Assembly (NCBI GenBank): GCA_025331565.1
Contig: JAFREQ010000021.1
Location: forward strand, 1,116,001-1,180,000
Origin: Holacanthus passer
Lineage: Eukaryota; Chordata; Actinopteri; Pomacanthidae
Length of the DNA stretch: 64,000 nucleotides
Direction of reading: 5' to 3'
The translations under genes were made by a program, and so were the position numbers. Numbering within the stretch: the stretch's first letter is position 1; the number at the start of each line of letters is the position of its first letter. The notes beneath the pieces are model-generated. The model was not told where the DNA came from. It saw only the letters and a program-made list of their open reading frames with translations, and did not search any database. Shown here piece by piece: positions 51,561 to 63,561 of this stretch.

Positions 51561-54500
51561 TCAGTGCCGACCGGTGACAGCTTTGTTCTGGCTGTCCTCG
51601 GCCATCTGCACCAGCTCGTTGACGGTGTGCAGCAGGCTGTAGCCGTGCTTCCTCAGCAGCCGCTGGTTCAGCCGCTGGTCTCTGAAGCCCATTTCCAGCA
51701 GCATCGCCATCATGGAAGGGTCCTGTCTGGTGGCTGGGTCGATGCCTCGCTGCCAAACAGAGACGAGATGAGAAGTGTAGAGGAGAAGGTGAGTGTTACT
51801 GTGGCGGTGGTTGTGTTTCCCAGGTGAGATCTGAAGCCACTGCTGCTCTGATAGGTTGATGCATATTCACATTCTGTTAAAGTGGATGAACTTTACACTA
51901 AATATTGACATGAATGCAAGAATGAAAGTGAATTCAAGGCTGCAGCTTGCAAGTTTTTTCAAATCCAAAAGCAGTCAAACTGGAACACAATTTAAAGCCA
52001 CATCTATGAGCCAACATTTTAAAATGAAGCCTCAAACATCTTTGCAATTATAGAGAAAAAGACTGTTTCCCCTGAACTTGTCTCGTCAGGCAGCACTTGC
52101 CTCAAGGCTGTGTATCGCTCAAACTAAACTCATTCAGCTGACTTTTTATTTGGTATCTCAAACAAAGCATTTGGTTAATAGAACCAGCTCTGCACACAAG
52201 CACTAAGGTTAAGTCGTCAATTCAGTAAAATATCTGGGTTCCAACAGTGCACTGAACTTCCTGGAACTACACAGGCTGCACAGTCAAACTTTTCATCTCG
52301 TTGGATTTAATGTGATGATTATCAGCAGGTTTTTTTTTTACAGTCACATTTTTTACAGCTCAGTTGCGACAAGGCAGTGGAAAGACCCCGACACACAGTC
52401 ACCTAATAAATCTGCTATGACGAACTTGTTAGCAAACAGTTACCTATTCACACATCCAGCTGACACAGAGCAACATTAGGATTCATGTGTCCACCTGGTG
52501 AGATTCACTCTCCTTCCAGCTCTGATTTTGGGATCTACCAGCTCCTCAGGGAAACATCTGGCTCTTTAGCTGCTAAATGCTCCACTATGTTCACCAGCTA
52601 GTTGATAACTTCAACCTCCTCCTGCCAGTGTAACACCTGTGTAATTTCTTCTATGCACGGTGGCTAAATTTAACATTGTGTGATGTACCTGTATTGAACA
52701 GTTTGGTCCAGTGAAGAGAGCTTTATAAGCAGACGCTGCCACAGAAAGGGCCCCCTTGACGAGTCCCTCTGTGATGCCTCCTTGGCCCCTGGTATAAGGA
52801 CAAGGATGTGGTTACGCTGGGTTATGTAAGAGTACTGCAGAGAACAACGTGTTCCAGTGAGACTCGTTTTAACAAAATGTACAGAAGACATCAGAGAACA
52901 AAAATGCAAGTTAAGAGGTGGATCACATTTTTTAACGTGTTGTCACCAATTAAAAAGAGTGATTCATTGTTAATAGTTATTAGATTAGGTTGAAAAAATG
53001 TGACGAAGACAGACGAGAGAGGAGCTAAAGTGCAGGACTGTCCTTCACAACAGTGAATCATAACAGGTTTTACAGGTTGTTGTTGTGCACCTTGGCTGCA
53101 AAGCGTTGCTGGGTCTGGGGTTATATGTCTCAAAGGCACTGGATGCTGAGCCTGCTGATCTTGACAAACCAGATGACACTGCAGAGCGGATAAAAAAGGA
53201 AACAACAACACATCGCAAACACACATAATATTAGAGGAGGAACAGAGCATTTTGCTGAAGCAACAAATCCTGAAAGCTTGTGTGCCATCTTACTTCCTGT
53301 CTTCCCACAAAGGGCAAAATGTGTTTCCTTTCTCGCCTTAACGGAGCCAGTAGCTCCACAAAGGGCTAAACTGCTAATTCAGGCCAACAAAGTGAGTCAC
53401 ACAGAAGCTTGTGAGGCAACAAGTCTAACAATCTAAGTTTCAATCTCAGTACATGTCTTATTTATGTAACATGATACTGCTAATATATTATACTGCTATT
53501 ATGATACTGCTTGTGTACCCTGCTGTCTCTCACTGAACATGAATGGTGAATGTCTTACAATACTGTCATGTACTTATATCCAGTGATTTAAATAGTAAAA
53601 CTCACCATTTAGGTGGACCCGTGGTTGCGGTGGCTCATATGGTTCACAGGCTGGAGGACTGGGGTCCTCAGCCAGGTACAGTGCCTCAGACCTGAAACAC
53701 AGTAAACAACATTTCACTCTTGATAGTATCTTTGTTAAAAAACATAAAACCTGACCTTTGAACAAAAAATGGACAAACCTCGATCTACATACACAATATA
53801 TATATAAACATCTGTAATATGACTCATCTGACCTGGGTGAGTAGAGGGCCGGTGGGGGCAGCAGGGAGTCAGGCAGCACCGGCGGTGGCACCACTTCAGG
53901 GGTGAGCGTCACAGCGTCCAGGGTTTGGGAGGCAAACAGCATTTGGTTCACGCTGCTGTGGATGGAAGGGGTGGATGGAGGCCACGTGTTCACAGATGAA
54001 TCCTCGGCATCGACCACCTCAGCCCTCTCCTGCCTCTCTCTCAGTGTTGCCACACTGCCTGACTCAGAGTCGTCCTCCTCCTTCTCCTGCTGTACGTCTG
54101 GGTCGGCTGAGGTCACAGCAGTGTCGGGCTGCGACATGGCGGAGCTGTACATGGACTCACCCAGAGGCCGGCTGGTGTCGAAGCAGTCCGGGAGGACGAT
54201 GATGTAATCATCGCAGGAGGAGACTGAGGAGGTCTGGCTGCTGACCTGAGACACAGGAGGAGAGGAAGGTGACAGTTACGGACAATCGTTTATTATCTGC
54301 TTTGTCCCTTAAAACACGACAAATGGATAAAAAGGTTAAAACCTCACCTCCTCCCAGTCTTCTCCTCTGGTTCCACCCTCCTCTTTCTCTTCTTGAGGAT
54401 CCCTCATGTTTTGCAGGTCATCTAAGCGCATGACCTCTTCATCGTCGTTATCATGATGTGAACTGATATGCAGGTTTTCATTCGCTGATTCAAGCAGAAG

Positions 54501-57500
54501 AACTTTAAAGTGACAAACATGGCCTCATTTGATTAATTACAGCAAAAGTTATGACACTCAACTGTAACCACAAGTGTTTTAAGATGAGTTAAATCAAGCA
54601 GTCCTTGTGCTTTTGAAATCCTGGCAGTGGTTCTCTCACCTGGCTTTGCCTCCTCTTCCTGGGTGATCTGGTTGAGACCTGTGTTGGGAGGCAGAGCTGA
54701 ACTCTCGAGTCTAATGGCACAGATCTCCTCATTTCCTTCTTGCGCCACCTCCGTCTTCTCAACATCGACAGCTCTCTCAAAACAAAAGCTGGGACCGCGG
54801 GAAACAACTGGAAATGTTTTATGGAATAAAAAAAAACAATCTCTGAACACCTCATCATACAGCAACCTCTGAAGACAAAACAAATGGGTTTTCATTTGAT
54901 GGATTTGGTAATAACGGGGGGGTGATTAAGGGCGGTACAGGGGCTCCTCACCCTGTGGTTTATGGCTGCTGTGCTGGACTCTGCGCAGGGGTCTGTGATC
55001 AGGAGCTTCCTCCAAGGTGAGGGAGCGGATGACCGTCTCGCAGAGGAACTGGGCTCCACTGATCTCCTCCTCCCTGTCCTCCTCCTGGGTCACAGGCTCC
55101 AGCAGCTCCCTCTGCTGCCCCAGTTTCACTCCTGGCCAAAACACGACAAACATTAAAAAGGTACAATTCTATAACACTGTCGGGAAAAATGGTAAAAATT
55201 GTTTAATCGCATTAAACTTACCAAAAAGTTTTCTGACCCCTGTGACCTCTGTGTCTTCTTTTAACTGTGAAGTGACGGCCTTCTCCAACACTGGTGCATC
55301 ATGGGGCAGAGGGGATATGCAGGGTGTCAAATCTGAAAAATTGTTAGAGCAAACACAATTAACACCCTACAATGTTTGTGAAAACTTTTGGAAGGAAGTT
55401 GCACAACAAACTGTCATTGTCTCACAGCTCCTGTTAAATCTCCAGTGTTTAAAGCATCACATGTTGCTTACCCACAGGGGTGTTGTTAGGAACCTTCTCC
55501 AACTCTTGCACAATATTTATATCCAGCAACTCAAATGACAGTAGATCCTAAAAAACAGAAGACAAGCAGGGAGAATGGATGCAGTTCTACTGATCAGCAA
55601 TATGTTTTCTTTTTTTTTTTACTGATGTGATATGATTTTTTTTTCTTAAATTTTTATTGGGAACATGGTTAAAAGGATGTACAACACAGCTTGTGATGTG
55701 ATTTTAAACAATTAGATGAATTGGGATATAATCAGCAGATTAATTTATAATGAAAAAATGTTAGGTCCAGCCCTGAGCAATGAAAAAGAAGCACTGAATG
55801 AAACATGTTGTAGGAAGCTGAAGGCCAGAGCTTTCTGAGTGTGCACCTGTGCAGTCAGCAGGTCAACTGAGGGGAAGTAGTAGTCTTCATGGTTCAGGTC
55901 TACAGACAAGACAGGACCGCTGTCCTTGGACTTTACCTCCTTCTCCTTCTCCACTGCTCTCACATCCTCCTTCTGAAGCACAAATAAAAACGGCATCATT
56001 AGCATCACTACAGTGTGTATTTAAAGACGACCCTTTTTCTTTTCCATATAATGAATCCCTGTTTTATATTTTTCATTTTTTTATGTATTTTCAGAAAAGG
56101 CACAGTTGTAAAAGAAGTACTCAGATCCTTTACTTAAAAGAAGTAAAAATACACTCGAGAGTCAAAAGTAAAAGTGCGACTGTGACCGACCGATTCAATT
56201 GTTAATATGTGCGTTGCATTTTACTGTGGTAACTGTTTGAGCTGGAGATGATTTTAACTCATTTAGTTTTGTCCAGTGGTTTCCAGCCTCGGGGGTCAGG
56301 CCCCTTCAAAGGGTCAAATGAATCTTGAGGGTTTATGAAGTTAATAATGGGACAGAGAAAGTTCTGCTGCACAATTCTGTTTATATTTTTTGGACTTTTC
56401 TTTAATATTTGCTTTTCTTGTGAAATATTGGAGAACTGCATCTCTTTCGGTCTCAAAATGTCATTTAAATGAAACAATCAAGGTTTAGAAGAGAAATCAC
56501 TGGTCGTATCTGAAATGTGACAAGAAGCCCCAACCAGACAGAAGGAACAAGCCCAATGATTTGGAACAACTGCTTTAATCTCAACAATGTGTTGTGTGAA
56601 ATCTGTAAAGTAGCTACTAACTATATCTGTCAAACAAATTTAACTGATGCATTAATGTATATGACACTTTTTTGTTGCAGCTGGAAAAGTTGGGGCTCAT
56701 TTGAACTACTACTAAATTATCAGAATTTATCTGTTTTGGTTTTGTAAAGGAATCAAATAAATGTAGTGGAGTAAAAAAAATTCCATATTTCCCCCTGAAA
56801 TGTTGTGGAGTAGAACCATAAAGTAATGTAAAACAAATATACTGAAGTAAAGTACAAGTACCTTAAATTTTTACTTGAGTAAATCTACTTAGCTACTAGG
56901 TATCACAAATAATGTCATAATCTAGATGCACATGTCAACAGCTGATGTTCTGCTGCACAGGGTGCCATTGCATTGCAGACTTGCCAGTCGTTTGCTCTGA
57001 TGCCCAAGTGCGTTGCGGCTGTCGCCGTGTTCGACCACGATGCTGCACCAGACACGCGGGCCGAACTGGCAGCCGCAGTGCGCCAGCCGCCAGTGGGAGG
57101 TGTACGTCCCCTCCATCACGGGAGCGACAAAGGCCACACTGACCACTCCCACTTGTCCGGGCAGCAGCAGGGGGACCGGCACCTCCCTCTTCTCCTCTGA
57201 CGCCAGGCCCAGGTTCCCCCACATGAACACTAGCTGGGTGCACGTACACACATACACAAAACACAAAATAGGAATACACACGCGAAAAAGCACAAAGACA
57301 AGAGCATGCAACCAAAGTCACACAGAAGAAAAAGAATACTCAAGTGAGGGATACACGCACACACACACACACACACATTCGAACGACGACAAAGACTTAA
57401 AAACTTAAAGCACAACACAGATTTAACTGAATTCAAATAATAAAAATCTCAGACAAAAGAGGGCATTAGTTGTATTAGGCTGGGTAAGAAATCCTAGCTG

Positions 57501-60500
57501 GTGTTAGTGGATAAGAAGTAGGCAATGAGCTGAGTGGGGACTCAGAGTGGAAGTGAAGCGGGGGGCAAAGAGAGAGTGGAGCCTGTCCTCTCGGAGGGTG
57601 GGAGGGGTACCTTAGTCTCTGAGGTCCAGCTGATAGTGCCCGAGTTCCTCATCTTCCAGTATTTGATGAACTTGGTACCAGGCTCCAGACGGGTGCCGTC
57701 CGGCAGATTTTCATCCAGAAACAAGGCAGCCATAGTGGGCACCAATGACGTGTGCGAGACCCCGGGACCCCTAGTTTCAAGTGTACAGAGCATTGTTGAA
57801 AATAGCCCTGGTTTCTTACAATACCCATCTCTTTTGTTCTCTACGAATCAAAAAAGCAGGACCCCAGATTTTTTTTTTTTTGCAGCTCAAAAGCATTTTT
57901 TCTTAGAAAATCTATGAAGCAGCAGCAGCAGTTTTCACATTGAGGTAGTTCCAACATTTTCCACCACCCCAGAGCAGCCAGCGATACACTCATACAGACT
58001 AGATTACAAAGATGGCATATTTTGATTTCTTTTCTTGGAAAAAAAAAGACTTTATTGCATCCATGCTGGGTTCGAGGTACCCAGCACTGTCGGACGCCCT
58101 TCCGAGGTGGCGCTTACTCTGGACTGGAGGCCTGGGGATCAGGGACCGGGGCAGGGATGGGACCTTGGGCTGGGGCTGGACCTGAGGCTGTATCTGAGGC
58201 AGCAGGGGGGGGCAGGGCTGGGACCTGGGTTGACGCGGAGGCCATGTTTGTCAGGTTGGCTCTGCCTGAGGTAGAGGGCCCACTCCACTGCAGCCCCCTC
58301 TTCTCCAGTCTCAGTTTCTTCTTGATTTCCTTCACTTCAGCTCTGAGCTGCCTCCTTTCAGCTTTGAGGCGCTGTCGCTCGGCCTTGCGCACTGTCCTGT
58401 CTCCTCGCCTTGGGAACCTGGTTTAAAATGTCATCAGGAACACCTATTTGTTGACTATCAAAAGTTTATTTTCCAAGAACAAAACAGATACACAGACATA
58501 ATTCAATATTCACAGTAATCTAGCTGCTAAAACATTCTTGCAATCCTGCTTAGCATCTATTTATATTGGTGTTTTCTTCCATTAATGCAGAAGAAGTGAT
58601 AGCAAAGAAGGGCTAGCACTGTTGTAAGTAAAAATGTCTTAGTGCTTCCAGAAGAGGGCAGATTTATCCTCAGTCTTGGGGGTTTACCTCAACTCTCCCG
58701 ACATTCCATGCTCAGGGATGGAGAGAGGGGTCTTGGTTCTCACGAGGTTGTGGCTAGGGTCATGGCTATGTCTGCACATCTCACACAGGATGCACGACGG
58801 GCACACACTGGCAGGGAAAAACCAAAAAACATCAGTCCAGATACTCATAAAACTGCTTAGTGAACACAGAACATGTAAGAGAAATCATACACTCGGCAAA
58901 CTCGTAAAGAAACATTTTCTGAATTTGTAAGATGTGTGCCATATTTAATTAAATTCTGCAGGCCACCTATATAATGCATCTTATTGTATTAGAGTGTGTT
59001 CCATGCCTACCTGCACTTGTAGGCCCCTTCAGAGGTGAGTTTGTTGCAGCTGCTGCAGTTTGGGGTGTAGCCAAGGGATCCATTGGAGGTGGAGGGGCCT
59101 GGCCTGGGCCCTATAGGACCACCAATAGCCCCACTGGCCTCATGGGGCCCATCAGATGATTTGTGGGTACAACACTGGCCAGAAAAGTCACTGCACATCC
59201 TCTCCACTACCTCTTTCACCACCTCATCTTTAAACTATAAAAAAAAGAGTTGATTTATGTTAGTAAAAGTTAAATGACCTTTAATTTAGAGATGGCAACA
59301 TTAATCATGCATCAAACATAAAAGGTAAAAGGTGGAGATTTTGCTTTGTATAGATTGTTTGAAAAAAAATCTTTTAAATCTTACCTTCTCCATGTATGAT
59401 CTGAACCACATGGGAGGTGGCTCATCTTCTGGTTTGTTCCCCTTGGTGTCCTTGACTGTGACCTGTATCAGAATACATCAGCCTTACATCAAACTTTTGC
59501 TAAGTTCAATTCTCTTATCTATCTGATTTAAATAATTAGATGGAACTGACTGACAAACAGTTGCTGACACTGAAACAAGGTGTTCAAGATGTGGTTCATG
59601 AACATAAAAACACTGTCAACACTGCACATATGAGTGTGTATAAGAAGACGAAAGTGAAGGAAGAGGAGGTGAATCTGTTTGGTTCCTTACAGCTTCTCGC
59701 TCTGGGGTGACCTGTGTTCCTTTGTCCACCGTTTTCACCCTCGATGGATAAGGAGGAGCAGGCCGGAGGTCTCCTTTCAGCTCCTTCACCTCTGTCTTCA
59801 GTGGGCCTCCACAGGCCTGACCTTTCATCTTGTACACATTCATGTGCAACTGGTTCCCCTGCTTCTCGGCACTCTGTATGGAAACAGAAGCGTGAAACAC
59901 ATACCACCAGAGACTGACACACAAATATGCAAAAAACAAATAACATGTGTGACATATTCAAGAAAACTAAGCAAATATATTGCTATTGTCTGTTGTTTAC
60001 TGTTTAGGATTAAATACATCAACATTTCTTTGCTATTTGTTTGCTATAGTGTATTCAATACTATGCAAATGCTGCTACACTGTAAATACATATTTATAAT
60101 GTGTTTGTCTTCAGTACAGTCACACAGTACATCTCTCTCTCCCTCTCTCTCTATATATATATGCTGTCATGTACGCAGAGTAACAGTCATGTGATGAGAG
60201 GAATTTTTTTTTTCCATCTTCATTTAGCAAACAGCTGACATCAATAATGTGCAGTGTTTTAGCATAAAATTGTCCACTTTCTACATAAGATATTTAAAAT
60301 AAGATAATTCTTTATTGATTCCCCAGAGGGGAAATTCGGGATACATGATCTCTGCACTGAGCCTTCTGTAATAACATTGACTTGTTATTATGTGCTGTTA
60401 AATTTAATCTTGTCTTCAGCATCCAATAGAAATCCAGTGTTCCAGTACCTTGATGGCTTCTTCATATTCATCTGAAATAAATCAAATCAACAGTAAGTTG

Positions 60501-61222
60501 CTTGAATTGACTGATGATCAATTAACAGTTCTAATTGTTCTTTAATCTTTTTCTCACGTTTGTTTGTCGGTTATATTCTACTGAAAAAATCAAGATAAAC
60601 AAAGTATTTTTCTCACCTTGACTATTTATGCAAATCTGAAACAGAGAGAGAATAAGATCAAAATGAGTCACTGAACTTTATCATTTTATAACGACTGTAA
60701 AAGAACATTTGTATACACTCCCTCACCTCTTCATTATCCTCATCAAAGTATTTGACTTGAAAGTGGTTGATCCCGAAAGATGCTTTAATCTGAAAAACAA
60801 TTTAAGAGAAAAGAAAATCCGTAACAAACATATTAAATCTGAACTTTTTTCCCCCCTCCCTCTCACGTGTTATGAAAACATCAATAATGGCTCCTCCACA
60901 GCTCATCAACAGCACAAACGCGTTACAGCACATTAGCTAGTTAGTCGTATTTAACGAGCTGCTGTCTGGTTTTAAAACCATCACTTCCCTCCATATTTCA
61001 CAGTAACATTATCGCCTGTCCTTCAGGTGGTCTATTGTTTACGTGGCTCGGCCATGTCTGGGCCTCCTCTTCGCCAAACTGCGCCAGCGTTTAGCCGACT
61101 CGCTCCTGTTAGCATCTTACCCAGGCTTCAACGGACTCCCACTCCAATTTGTCCAAATCCTGAGCCAGAAATCTCTTCACATTCCCCCGGAAGTTGACTT
61201 TAATAGTAACGGGCAGCCCCAT
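51561..61222 (-). CDS. nbr1: NBR1 autophagy cargo receptor, twenty-two coding exons
   Basis: Selective-autophagy receptor that links ubiquitinated cargo to LC3/GABARAP and partners p62. Coding exons: 61121-61222, 60727-60789, 60617-60635, 60449-60471, 59691-59873, 59385-59462, 59011-59234, 58688-58807, 58118-58417, 57611-57770, 56985-57233, 55847-55972, 55472-55547, 55222-55332, 54952-55131, 54640-54807, 54348-54484, 53833-54245, 53606-53691, 53091-53178, 52689-52788, 51561-51749. Phases agree throughout, giving 1064 residues (human 966). Order: PB1 (1-85, acidic YFDEDNEE), ZZ zinc finger (216-255, CSSC, CSVC, LCEMC, HDPSH), coiled coil (281-311), FW domain (about 383-490), LIR YIIV (787-790), membrane-binding helix (974-994, GLVKGALSVAASAYKALF) and UBA (about 1010-1055). 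All introns use GT-AG except intron 11, which uses GC-AG. The ZZ loop before HDPSH is shorter than in mammals. Confidence 0.95.
55973..56984 (-). other. nbr1 intron 11 with GC donor
   Basis: Exon 11 ends at ...CGACTG followed by gcaagt, and exon 12 starts after ctttcag-like tgcttcag. The phase (0) and the FW-to-linker protein sequence fit only this donor; no GT donor of the right phase with a good consensus lies nearby. GCAAGT is the consensus of GC-AG introns. The intron also holds a layered pair of repeats (56105-56895). Confidence 0.7.
56105..56895. repeat. Copy of the aagtact repeat, interrupted by another repeat
   Basis: The left end (aaaagaagtactcagatcc, 56115-56190) and the right end (aagtacaagtaccttaaatt and ttacttgagtaaatctactt, 56740-56890) belong to the same family as 48640-49055. 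Between them, about 56260-56560, lies unrelated sequence with a cctcgggggtcaggccccttc head typical of another teleost repeat. This reads as a later insertion into the older copy. All of it sits inside nbr1 intron 11. Confidence 0.55.
60296..60355. repeat. Short repeat tail (ttattgattccccagagggg)
   Basis: The words agataattctttattgattc and cccagaggggaaattc are the hallmark of a widely dispersed teleost retroelement tail. Only this short piece is present, in nbr1 intron 4. Confidence 0.5.
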
Positions 61223-61501
61223 GTCGGCCGTTTATGAGCGTATAATGGCGATCATTTGCGGTGACACCGGCCTGTTTGATCCCTGTTGCCCTCGACTGTC
61301 TTCTCTTGTTTACATCGTCAGCTGCGTCTAGAAAAATACGGGGACGTTCCGCGCAGGCGCAGTGGAAAAAACCGTCCGTCGCGTGTTAATGTCGTCATCT
61401 TTAAGCTCACAAGTGTGGCTGACAGGTGATAAAGCCACACGTTTACAAGTGAATTTTAATGCTGTTGGGACAATCGTTCTTCGCCTATTTGATCACATAA
61501 G
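61223..61501. promoter_or_regulatory. Shared divergent promoter of nbr1 and psme3
   Basis: Only 279 bases separate the ATG codons of nbr1 (minus) and psme3 (plus). The segment is CpG-rich without a TATA box and has an NRF-1-type palindrome at 61351-61360. Both transcription starts must lie inside, so the genes very probably share one bidirectional promoter. Confidence 0.8.
61351..61360. promoter_or_regulatory. NRF-1-like site GCGCAGGCGC
   Basis: The palindrome-like GCGCAGGCGC, with flanking bases, matches the NRF-1 consensus GCGCAnGCGC. NRF-1 sites are frequent in bidirectional CpG promoters. Binding is inferred. Confidence 0.5.
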
Positions 61502-63561
61502 ATGTCTTCACTCCTCAAGGTGGACAATGAAATTAAGACCAAGGTGAGGTTTGACTTTTTGGAAACTCCAGTTGAGCTTGTAGACATTTTGTTGCTTGCT
61601 AGCATGTTAGCCACGTTCTGCTAAGGCCAGGCTAACAGCAGCTAGCAGCGGCTAACCGGCTTGTTTCCCGCCTGTAACAATACACCTGTCAAAGCTTCCA
61701 GCAGGTGAGGTGCTGTGTCACAGTGGTGATAAGCTTCACGAGGAGTGATGGGAAGTTTAGCTTATATCGACGTGTGGATAAATAACAGCTAATGTTGGGA
61801 GACCACATGCACAAAAAAGGCCTTAGCTGCCAAGTTAGCTAACTCAACAAGCTGCCGTTGTCATACCTGCGCCATGTTACCTAATGTTGGAGCTTTTGCT
61901 TCTTATACTGATGCACCAGACACATTTATAGAGCTATAATTAAATGAACTACTTCAAGTCTAATGAAACTGGAGCCTTCTGCCGCGTTTAGCAAGGAAAA
62001 TGTATGGTTTTGCTTCTGACATCTGGACTCTTGGTTTCTGTTTGCAGGTTGATGCTTTCAGGGAACGTATCACTTCAGAAGTAAGTATTAGTTCATGTAA
62101 ATAATGCGGATTGTTACACACACAGCTGCCAAACCTGTTTGGCTTTGAAGCAAGGCTCATCTTAAACGTTGCATTTCTTTCAGGCAGAAGATCTAGTCGC
62201 GAATTTTTTCCCAAAGAAGTTACTGGAACTTGATCACTTCCTTAAGGTCAGTTACATGTTCATTCAACTAAAAGCCCATTGTATAGTCTTAGATCTGTGT
62301 ACATCTTGGTTAGGAGTGGGTGGTAAATGACTAATATCCTCTGTCACGACTTATGTGGTATTATACACTATACATACATGCTAGATACCAAAACCTATCA
62401 AAGGGGAGCTAACACACTACAGATAGTTTAACAAAATATGTGTGTGTAATTTGTATAGCCTCATTGTATACATCATGCCACCTTACCCCTAATCTTGTCA
62501 AGTCACAAACAGTAATAGTACAGCTAATATCCTTGATGTTCTTCAGGATCCAATCATAAACATCACTGAACTGAAGGAGATCCACTCTGAGATAAACCTG
62601 ACGGTGCCAGACCCCATCCTGCTCTCAAACCTGCATGACGGACTAGAAGCGGTGAGGCTCAGTTTCAGAGTTTAATTAAAACCTCAATGCTTATCATAAC
62701 AACTGTGTACAGAGCAGAGGTGACATCCTGTTTTATCTGTTTCACAGCAAAATGCCAAAAAGAGAAAGCTGGAGGATGGAGGTGCAGAGGACATGGGTGA
62801 GTATAAGACTATTAAGTAGATAACAATGACTTTTAAAGTATCTCTTTGTATAATAATTATTCCTCTGCCCTTTTTATATGTTTGTAATTTAATTCTTTCA
62901 CACATATTTCTCTCTTTCCCATGTCACCCAGTGACTGGCACCAAGGTCTTTGTCATGCCTGGTGGGATGATGAAGAGCAACGGAAACCTTGTTGATCTCA
63001 TTGAAAAGGTCAAACCAGAGATCAGGACACTCATAGAGAAATGTAACACAGTAAGTAAAGTCTTTAATCAAAGATCCTGCATCGGTAGTTAATCTCAATA
63101 ATGTTTTATTACTTGAGAAATTGGCAGCAGTGACCCTACAGGAGTGCCAAGTCATGAACTGTGCTGTCACTCCAGATGCTCTATTGCCCCTTTTCTTAAC
63201 TGGTTTCTCTTCTTTTGCAGGTCAAAATGTGGGTTCAGCTGCTCATCCCCAGGATAGAGGATGGCAACAACTTTGGAGTGTCCATTCAGGAGGAGACAGT
63301 AGCTGAACTCAGAACAGTTGAAGGGGAGGCGGCATCTTACCTCGATCAGATATCAAGGTTTGTAGAGGTCATAACTGTCTTACACACAAACTATGACTAT
63401 TAGGCATGAAACTGGTGCCACATTAGATTGCTTAGCTGCAGTTTTTGTTTACTTGTTTGTGTCTTTATGATTTACAAGATTGGTGTTGTGTCTTCTTTAC
63501 TTCTAGATACTACATCACAAGGGCAAAGCTGGTGTCTAAAATAGCAAAATATCCACACGTG
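61502..63561 (+). CDS. psme3: Proteasome activator PA28-gamma (REG-gamma), partial at right edge
   Basis: PSME3 forms a nuclear heptameric ring that caps the 20S proteasome and promotes ubiquitin-independent degradation. Coding exons: 61502-61543, 62048-62080, 62184-62246, 62547-62651, 62748-62796, 62932-63050, 63221-63357, 63507-63561, all GT-AG and in frame. This yields 201 residues of about 254 in human; the last exon or exons (the C-terminal helix and the proteasome-binding tail) lie beyond the window. Identifying features: start MSSLLKVDNEIK, the EDLVANFFPKKLLELD helix, a basic KKRKLE nuclear-localisation motif (84-89 region), and the VKMWVQLLIPRIEDGNNFG to TVAEL segment around the activation loop. 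Exon 4 to 6 hold the loop region. KKRKLE and the lack of a KEKE insert separate it from PSME1/2. 63562-64000 is intron with no exon seen. Confidence 0.95.

Noticed and set aside
57013..57408. 131-residue plus-strand frame over nbr1 exon 11
   Set aside because: Antisense shadow of the FW-domain exon, ending in a CA microsatellite.
59679..60194. 171-residue plus-strand frame
   Set aside because: It runs antisense across nbr1 exon 5 and its intron; the minus strand carries the true coding sequence.
61223..61501. brca1 as the divergent neighbour of nbr1
   Set aside because: The first exons on the plus side translate to PSME3, not BRCA1; no RING-domain exon was seen.
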